10,720 bases of DNA, from the NCBI GenBank assembly GCA_040381215.1, contig JBEIHO010000097.1, positions 1-10,720 on the forward strand. The letters run 5' to 3'. The translations under genes were made by a program, and so were the position numbers. Origin of the DNA: SZUA-430 sp040381215 (GTDB lineage: Bacteria; Pseudomonadota; Alphaproteobacteria; Micropepsales; Micropepsaceae). The notes under the pieces are model-generated. The model saw only the letters and a program-made list of their open reading frames with translations. It made no database searches and was not told the DNA's origin. Shown in pieces: positions 5,846-10,720 of the stretch. Position 1 is the first letter of the stretch. The number at the start of each line of letters is the position of its first letter.

Positions 5846-6936
5846 CACAGGCGCACGACCAGGATGTCCAGTACGCCAGACGTCCCCGGCAAGCCAAGTG
5901 CGGTTCCTGGCTTTGCAAGATCCTCTCGGATCCACGCCAGCCCCAGATGCTTCCCGGTTGCAGGTGACGACGAGACCGACGTGATGAAGCCAGCGCTACC
6001 GCCCTTGGCGATCAACTCACCGGGTTGAAGCCGGCGCGGGCTCGACAATTGGACAAGGCGACTGCCCCCGGCGCGTGGCCGCTGGGCCAGGGCCTCCGAG
6101 CCATTGAAGCGACGCAGACCATCGGGTTCGACGCCCAGATCCAGCGGCACGCGCAGGTCGTGAGCGCGCAAGGCGTGTTGCGCCGGCACCCAATCGACAC
6201 CGACCTTAGCCGTCGCCGCCTCGATGCGTGCATGCTCCAGCGCCAGGGTACCCACCGGCAGAAGGCCGAAGCCCGCGCCCACGCGCATCAGCCGATCCCA
6301 CACGGCACCGATACCCGCCGCGTCTGTCCATAAATCGAAACCGTCACCTGCCCGCTGCAGCAGGACCTGGTTCTGCCGCCAGCCTGTCGCTCGCGGCCCC
6401 GCGACACCATCGCTTGTCGCGCGCTCAGGCACACCGAGAAAACCAGCCAGTTCAAGGATCGCCCCGGCGTAAGGCCCCCTGAGGGCAACGCCACCGCGCA
6501 AACCCGTCCTGTCCGTGACCTCGACCGCAAACCCGGCAGCCCCATCGGCAAACCACGCATAGTCCGAAACCAGGCTCGTCAACTCGAAACAGCCAGTCTC
6601 AAGCCGGGCCACAAGCCCTTCTCCCCTCGCAAACCCATCGTCATCGCACCACAGCACGCGCGCCGTCTGGCCGAGGCCAATTGAGGAAACATCATGCGTG
6701 GTCGCGAAGCCGAGAAACGCCGCCGCCTCTTCCCCCTCGAAGCGCCAGCCATGGCATGCCGACAGATCGGCAATCGCCGCGCGGCACGCGAGCGCTTCGC
6801 ACTCCTCGCTCTCGCTTGTGTAGATTTCGGGCACCGCGACGTGGCAGGGGCGCGCCCAACGGTCACTGACACACAGCGGCGCCGTCCTCGAATGGAGCGG
6901 CGATCTCAGGATCGTACGGCCGTTCACTTCGCTCAC
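5824..6936 (-). CDS. GcvT/aminomethyltransferase-like (folate-binding-fold) protein
   Basis: A 370-residue protein starting at the GTG at 6936, which overlaps the stop of the upstream flavoprotein gene as GTGA; the longer upstream frame lies inside that gene. The N-terminal half follows the GcvT pattern: IYTSESEECEALACRAAIADLS (ExEALxxRA..xDLS), SSIGLGQTARVLWCDDDGF, then GVALRGPYA. The C-terminal part has LLPVGTLALEHARIEAATAK, close to the family's P.G..ALE..RIEAG segment, and ends with GFITSVSSSPATGKHLGLAW, the typical GcvT C-terminal barrel motif. The family binds tetrahydrofolate and accepts a one-carbon unit from an amine, as in the glycine cleavage T-protein and dimethylglycine dehydrogenase. 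The conserved Asp-Asp pair of T-proteins appears replaced by GEG (105-107), so classic activity is doubtful. It is the last gene of the flavoprotein operon and probably acts with it; substrate unknown. Confidence 0.85.
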   Translation of the reverse strand: MSEVNGRTILRSPLHSRTAPLCVSDRWARPCHVAVPEIYTSESEECEALACRAAIADLSACHGWRFEGEEAAAFLGFATTHDVSSIGLGQTARVLWCDDDGFARGEGLVARLETGCFELTSLVSDYAWFADGAAGFAVEVTDRTGLRGGVALRGPYAGAILELAGFLGVPERATSDGVAGPRATGWRQNQVLLQRAGDGFDLWTDAAGIGAVWDRLMRVGAGFGLLPVGTLALEHARIEAATAKVGVDWVPAQHALRAHDLRVPLDLGVEPDGLRRFNGSEALAQRPRAGGSRLVQLSSPRRLQPGELIAKGGSAGFITSVSSSPATGKHLGLAWIREDLAKPGTALGLPGTSGVLDILVVRLCHAWTMP

Positions 6937-8516
6937 GACACCCCCTGCATCGTTCGCAGAACCGCCTCGGCAGCCAGACGGCCATTGGTTCCCGTGACAC
7001 CACCGCAGGGATGCGTGCCGGCGCCGCACAAGTGCAGGCCCGGAACCACCGGCGCCGGTGCAGCGGCCCAATGGACAGGTCTCAGCGCCCCCATCTGATC
7101 CATCGAGAGGTCACCGCCGTGCCAATGGCTACCGGCACCCCCGCCCATCTGCGCAAGATCCACCGGCAGATAGACATCGACCGCACCAACCAGGTCCGGA
7201 AGGTCGGGCGCGAACGAGCGCAGGCGATTGATGACAGCCGATACAACGCTCGTTCTGGCCTGCTCGACGTCCTGCGCCCCGAATTGCGGCGGCACATAGG
7301 TCGCGCTGATCGACATGACATGGCACCCGGCACGCACGAGGCTTGCATCGTGCACCGAAGGCAAAGTCACTTCCAGGGCCAGATCGGAAGCGATCTGCCC
7401 CTGTGAAAAGGCTGCATGCGCGCGCGCCAGCTCGTCCATCGACAGGCAGACCAGCAGGCGATCCTTGAGAAACCGCTTGTCGAGGTTCTTGAACGTCGGC
7501 AACCCGTTGAGCGCCAGATTGACCTTCGCGACCGCGCCTTCCATGCGATAGCCACGCAGGCGCTTCTTGAAGCCCAGCGGCAAATCACGCTCGGCCCCCA
7601 TGTGCAGGTAGGTCTGCACCGGCGAGAGGCTCGAGACGACATGCGGCGCATAGACCGCCTCGCCATTGGCCAGATGCACCCCTGCAACCCTGCCGGCTTC
7701 GAACAGGAACTGGTCGACCTGCGCCCCAAGCCTGATCCTGACGCCGGCCGCCTCGCAAGCCTTCTGCAACGCAGCCGCGAACGCGCCCGCGCCGCCAACC
7801 GGATGAACAATTCCGTTGGCATTTTGCGGCTCGAGCGCACGACGCAGGATCGCAAGCAATGCCGTGCCTGCGGCCGACGGTGGCAACGCATTGCCGAGGA
7901 TCGCGTCGAATGCCAGCGCCCCCTTCAATTGCGGCGTCGCGAAGTGCCTGTCGAGCAACTCTGCAATTGAAAGCTCGAGCTGCTGGCCAGCGGGCCCCTC
8001 GGGGATCGCGGACTTGGAACGCCCGCCCAGCAGGGAAACACGGCTGGCTTCGCCCCCCGCAGGCGGCACCGCCGGCAGCTGCGTCCAGCCATGAAGCTGC
8101 TGCGAAAGCTTGCGCATGCCCGTGGCAAATGCCGGCCACGCACGCGCATCATCGGTATCGTAGGCACCCAGCGACTGCGCCGTGTAGCGCAGATCCTCAC
8201 CCAGGACGATGTGCCGCCCGTCAGGAGACAGCGCAACAGCGCCCGTCTGACGGGCAGAGAACTGCAGGCCCAGCTTGGCAAGCCGCAGCGCTTTCATCAC
8301 CTCGGCGTCGAGCGGGCCGATGAGATGGGCGACCGTGGAAAGCCGGAAGCCGGGCGAGATCTCATCGGTACGGCACATGCCTCCCAACCGGGATTGCGCC
8401 TCGAGAACAACCACGCGCTTGCGCGCCTGTGCGAGCAGGGCGCCGCACACAAGCCCGTTGACGCCACCACCAATGACGATGACGTCATAGTCCTGTCCAG
8501 GAACGGCGTCAGCCAT
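6933..8516 (-). CDS. PYROXD2/phytoene-desaturase-like FAD-dependent oxidoreductase
   Basis: A 527-residue flavoprotein (COG1233-like). The start is the ATG at 8516, inside the upstream gene's end (ATGGCTGA, 8-bp overlap) and just before the Rossmann strand; the longer frame is an artefact. The dinucleotide site is intact: YDVIVIGGGVNG (Gly16, Gly18, Gly21), Glu39 in VVVLEAQ for the ribose, and RLGG (43-46). Next come the PGFRLSTVAHLIG segment and a substrate-domain middle. Near the C terminus is LCGAGTHPCGGVTGTNG (496-512), the FAD-contact motif of PYROXD2-like proteins, then a helix to the end. Members of this group oxidise diverse substrates, often C-C or C-N bonds; carotenoid activity should not be assumed, as no carotenoid genes are present. 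Middle gene of a three-gene operon, translationally coupled on both sides. FAD binding is well supported; substrate unknown. Confidence 0.88.
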   Translation of the reverse strand: MADAVPGQDYDVIVIGGGVNGLVCGALLAQARKRVVVLEAQSRLGGMCRTDEISPGFRLSTVAHLIGPLDAEVMKALRLAKLGLQFSARQTGAVALSPDGRHIVLGEDLRYTAQSLGAYDTDDARAWPAFATGMRKLSQQLHGWTQLPAVPPAGGEASRVSLLGGRSKSAIPEGPAGQQLELSIAELLDRHFATPQLKGALAFDAILGNALPPSAAGTALLAILRRALEPQNANGIVHPVGGAGAFAAALQKACEAAGVRIRLGAQVDQFLFEAGRVAGVHLANGEAVYAPHVVSSLSPVQTYLHMGAERDLPLGFKKRLRGYRMEGAVAKVNLALNGLPTFKNLDKRFLKDRLLVCLSMDELARAHAAFSQGQIASDLALEVTLPSVHDASLVRAGCHVMSISATYVPPQFGAQDVEQARTSVVSAVINRLRSFAPDLPDLVGAVDVYLPVDLAQMGGGAGSHWHGGDLSMDQMGALRPVHWAAAPAPVVPGLHLCGAGTHPCGGVTGTNGRLAAEAVLRTMQGVS

Positions 8517-10014
8517 TGACTGCCCCCTTGGGCCTTGTGACGGCGCCAAGCGCCCGCGCGATGGAAAGGCCCGCGCGGCCTGACCCGGCCGAGAAGCTCT
8601 CACTGGCAAGCCACAACCCGCGACCGATCTTCCACACACCGTCATGGCCGACATCGGGCAGGACCGGCACCTCGCCGTGATGGGCGACAAGACCCGACAG
8701 GGGTTTCTGGCGCTCCAGGAAGGGGCGCGGCTCGGCCGGCAGCACAAGTTCTGCCGTCTTGAGCGAGAGCTCAAAGCCCGGAGCCCAGGCGTCGATCCTC
8801 CGCGTCACGGCACTGACCAGCCGCTCACGACGAGAACCGCTCCACGGGCCCTCCTCGGTCTCACGCGGCAGATTGGGAATATCGGTAATCACCTCCCAGG
8901 ACATCCGCCCGTCGCTCTCGCTTCCCATCCGTCCGATGGGATTGATCCGGACGGAAAGGCAATAATCCTGCTGCGCCTGTCGCGCCATGAGCGCACCATG
9001 CGAGCGCGCCAGTCGATCCAGCGATGGATTGAGGAGCACGGTCGCACCGGAAGTCATGGTGCCAGCCCCCAGCCCCCGGATGGCAGGCGGCATCGCCGCC
9101 GTATAGCGGATCCGGCCGGCAAAGACAGGCCGCAACGCGGCGGGAACCTCGAAGGGCAGAGGCTCCAGCAGTTCGAGCGCCGCGTCTCCCTGCAACCCGA
9201 GGATCACCTGCGGCGCCCGCAACGCCGTCCCGTCGGCCAGCACAACGCCCTGAATGGCGTCACGCTCGAGGATGAGCTGGCGCACACGAACCTCATGCTG
9301 CACCTCCAGCGAGCCCCGCGCCTTCAGTGCAGCGCCAAGGGCCGCCAACAGGCCCGCCGTCCCTCCAGCGACAAAACGCTTGCCGGGAACATGCCCAAGC
9401 AGCGCGAGCATGGACTGGCGCGCCAGCAGGCGTGCCGACCCCGCCAGCGTCGGCGAGACCGCCGTTCCCGCCAATGCATGCTGCGCCAGGGCCCCGCACA
9501 AGAGCGGATGGACAAACGCCTCTTCCAGCAGGCGCGACAGCGAGGTCGACTGCGCCTGCACCACCTGCGCCAACAGCGGATCACGTCGCGCGCCCAGCCC
9601 CAGAGGGCTGGCCGATCCGCCCGTCCCACCATGATTTGCCGCCAGCGCCTGTCGAAGAATGCCGCTGGCAAAGCCCGGAAACGCGGCCGCATCGCGCGCC
9701 GATAGCCCCGCCAGCCCGGCCACGGTGGCGTCCTGTTCCGGCCAGATGACCAACGGGCGTTCCTGCGCGACCGCCACAAGCGGCGAGACCGCGCCATAGC
9801 GCAGCCCATGGGAAACGAGGTCCAGCCAGTTCACAGCCTCGACGTCGGCAAGGCATGGCGCCGAAAGGCCTGCCCGCACGCCAGGCGCATCGGGATCGAG
9901 GATCCTGACGGTCTTGCCGGCTGCGGCAAGGCTGCAAGCCGCAAACAGACCCTCGACGGACGCCCCGATGCAGATGGCGTCCAGCTTGTCTGTCGCGCGG
10001 GCTGCAACTGCCAT
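8509..10014 (-). CDS. Diverged PYROXD2-like flavoprotein homologue, possible non-catalytic partner
   Basis: A 501-residue protein, start chosen at the ATG at 10014 with GAGG 9 bases upstream; an in-frame TTG at 10101 would add 29 residues but has no support. The N terminus has the Rossmann layout (LDAICIGASVEGLFAACSLA...KTVRILD), but the glycine motif reads GASVEG (17-22) with Ser at the middle Gly, the acidic residue is Asp40, and the RxGG segment that should follow is missing. The C-terminal FAD motif is reduced to GLWLASESFSAGSGRAGLSIARAL. Size and overall layout match the intact flavoprotein encoded next, with which it overlaps by 8 bp, so the two likely arose by duplication and may form a heteromer. 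FAD may be bound weakly or not at all. First gene of the operon; 141 bases separate its start from the speD terminator, and no clear promoter was seen there. Confidence 0.8.
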   Translation of the reverse strand: MAVAARATDKLDAICIGASVEGLFAACSLAAAGKTVRILDPDAPGVRAGLSAPCLADVEAVNWLDLVSHGLRYGAVSPLVAVAQERPLVIWPEQDATVAGLAGLSARDAAAFPGFASGILRQALAANHGGTGGSASPLGLGARRDPLLAQVVQAQSTSLSRLLEEAFVHPLLCGALAQHALAGTAVSPTLAGSARLLARQSMLALLGHVPGKRFVAGGTAGLLAALGAALKARGSLEVQHEVRVRQLILERDAIQGVVLADGTALRAPQVILGLQGDAALELLEPLPFEVPAALRPVFAGRIRYTAAMPPAIRGLGAGTMTSGATVLLNPSLDRLARSHGALMARQAQQDYCLSVRINPIGRMGSESDGRMSWEVITDIPNLPRETEEGPWSGSRRERLVSAVTRRIDAWAPGFELSLKTAELVLPAEPRPFLERQKPLSGLVAHHGEVPVLPDVGHDGVWKIGRGLWLASESFSAGSGRAGLSIARALGAVTRPKGAVNG

Positions 10015-10154
10015 GGCGTTCGACCTCGGGGGAAAATGTTCCGCCTCGAAGAGCAATCTCCCACAAGCGGCACCGGCTATCCCAATAACCCAAATTGGCA
10101 AAGAGATCGTGGATGATTAACGCCGCCCGGCCGGCACAGGCAAACCGGCGCAAG

Positions 10155-10185
10155 TAAAAGGCCGCCGGGTCGCCCCCGACGGCCT
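10155..10185 (-). terminator. Intrinsic terminator of speD
   Basis: On the minus strand AGGCCGTCGGG pairs with CCCGGCGGCCT (plus-strand 10175-10185 and 10159-10169), eleven pairs with one T-G wobble around a 5-base loop, followed by a TTTT run (10156-10159). It lies 26 bases past the speD stop codon and should separate speD transcription from the flavoprotein operon on the same strand. Confidence 0.88.
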
Positions 10186-10210
10186 GTTTAACAAGTAATG
10201 AATCGCGGAC

Positions 10211-10711
10211 TTAGATGATCCCGCGCTTGTACTCACCCACGACCACGCGCTTGGGCTTGAAAGCGGCCTCAAGCACGGCAATGGCCTTCTGGGGTTGCGC
10301 TGCGCCGCACATGAAGACGTCGAACGCGGCAAAGCCCTTTTCCGGCCACGTGTGGACCGAAATGTGGCTCTCCGAGAGCACGGCAACACCCGACACCCCG
10401 CCATTGGGCGAGAACTTGTGCAGGTGGATGTGCAGCAACGTTGCACCGGCAGCCGTCACGCTGTCCTTCATGGCCTGCTCGATCCTGGCTTCGTCGTCCA
10501 GGTCCTGCGCATCCCAAAGGTCGATGTGAAGGTGGCTGCCCGCGAACGTCACGCCGTTGCGGGTAATGAAATAGTCTTTGCGTTCTTCGTCCGCTTCCAC
10601 GACGGGATTTGGAACTGGAACCGGAACGGACTTCGTTCTGGCGCGGTTCTGAGGGAACTGCGTTACTTCGACAGCCGCTCTTTTGCGTGCAGACAGAGCC
10701 ATGTGACCCAT
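10211..10711 (-). CDS. speD: S-adenosylmethionine decarboxylase proenzyme, class 1B, with N-terminal extension
   Basis: Pyruvoyl enzyme that decarboxylates S-adenosylmethionine; the product donates aminopropyl groups for spermidine synthesis. The signature VLSESHISVHTWPEKGF places self-cleavage between Glu114 and Ser115, with Ser115 becoming the pyruvoyl group. His120 and Cys135 (FMCG) correspond to His68 and Cys83 of the Thermotoga enzyme at a constant offset of 52, so the processing and proton-donor residues are all present. The domain begins about residue 45; before it lies a basic, Pro/Val-rich segment not found in short class 1B enzymes. The start may be the ATG at 10711 or the one at 10702; neither has a clear ribosome site and the window ends nine bases upstream of the first. 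A gene for spermidine synthase (speE) often neighbours speD and may lie just outside. A strong terminator follows. Confidence 0.95.
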   Translation of the reverse strand: MGHMALSARKRAAVEVTQFPQNRARTKSVPVPVPNPVVEADEERKDYFITRNGVTFAGSHLHIDLWDAQDLDDEARIEQAMKDSVTAAGATLLHIHLHKFSPNGGVSGVAVLSESHISVHTWPEKGFAAFDVFMCGAAQPQKAIAVLEAAFKPKRVVVGEYKRGII

Positions 10712-10720
10712 CCCAACAAG

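Noticed and set aside
8517..8774. N-terminal extension of the intact flavoprotein upstream of 8516
   Set aside because: The added 86 residues are Arg/Ser/Cys/Pro-rich, lie within the upstream flavoprotein in another frame, and precede a normal family start.
1..10720. Insertion sequences, phage or integration sites
   Set aside because: No transposase, integrase, terminal inverted repeats or tRNA-borne duplication is visible, and composition is even across the window.

Overview
The window is GC-rich bacterial DNA, about 60-65% GC by eye. It is densely coded, with GTG/ATG starts and 4-8 bp gene overlaps. The sensor kinase has the PleC/DivJ type of H-box region, and with the overall gene content this points to an alphaproteobacterium. 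I cannot name a genus from the sequence.

Layout. (1) 2-1897 (+) is the 3' part of a membrane-bound PAS/PAS histidine kinase, cut by the window edge. (2) 1898-2331 is a long intergenic stretch with a weak promoter candidate and a foldable leader. (3) 2332-2628 (+) encodes a 98-residue single-pass protein whose outer part is almost entirely APAEA repeats. A strong terminator follows it. (4) 2735-3844 (+) encodes a PotD-like polyamine-type solute-binding protein with a signal-anchor-like N terminus resembling that of the small protein, followed by a second strong terminator. (5) 3991-5845 (+) is a tightly overlapping mtnB-mtnD-mtnC operon, the lower half of 5'-methylthioadenosine (MTA)/methionine salvage. 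(6) 10014-5824 (-) is a three-gene overlapping operon running toward mtnC: two phytoene-desaturase/PYROXD2-like flavoproteins and a GcvT (aminomethyltransferase)-like protein. Its end overlaps the end of mtnC. (7) 10711-10211 (-) is speD, S-adenosylmethionine decarboxylase, with its own terminator.

How the genes may work together. SpeD makes decarboxylated SAM for aminopropyl transfer in spermidine synthesis. That reaction releases MTA, whose carbon and sulfur return to methionine through MtnB, MtnD and MtnC. The PotD-like protein binds a polyamine or related cation if it behaves like its family. The shared theme is therefore polyamine synthesis, recycling and sensing, although speE, mtnP, mtnA and a PotABC permease are not in the window.

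The least understood part is the flavoprotein-flavoprotein-GcvT operon. The first flavoprotein has worn-down FAD-binding motifs and the second has intact ones. The GcvT-like protein lacks the usual Asp-Asp pair. This looks like a heteromeric oxidoreductase paired with a folate-binding-type protein, and it is the best candidate for an undescribed system here. Its substrate cannot be read from the sequence.
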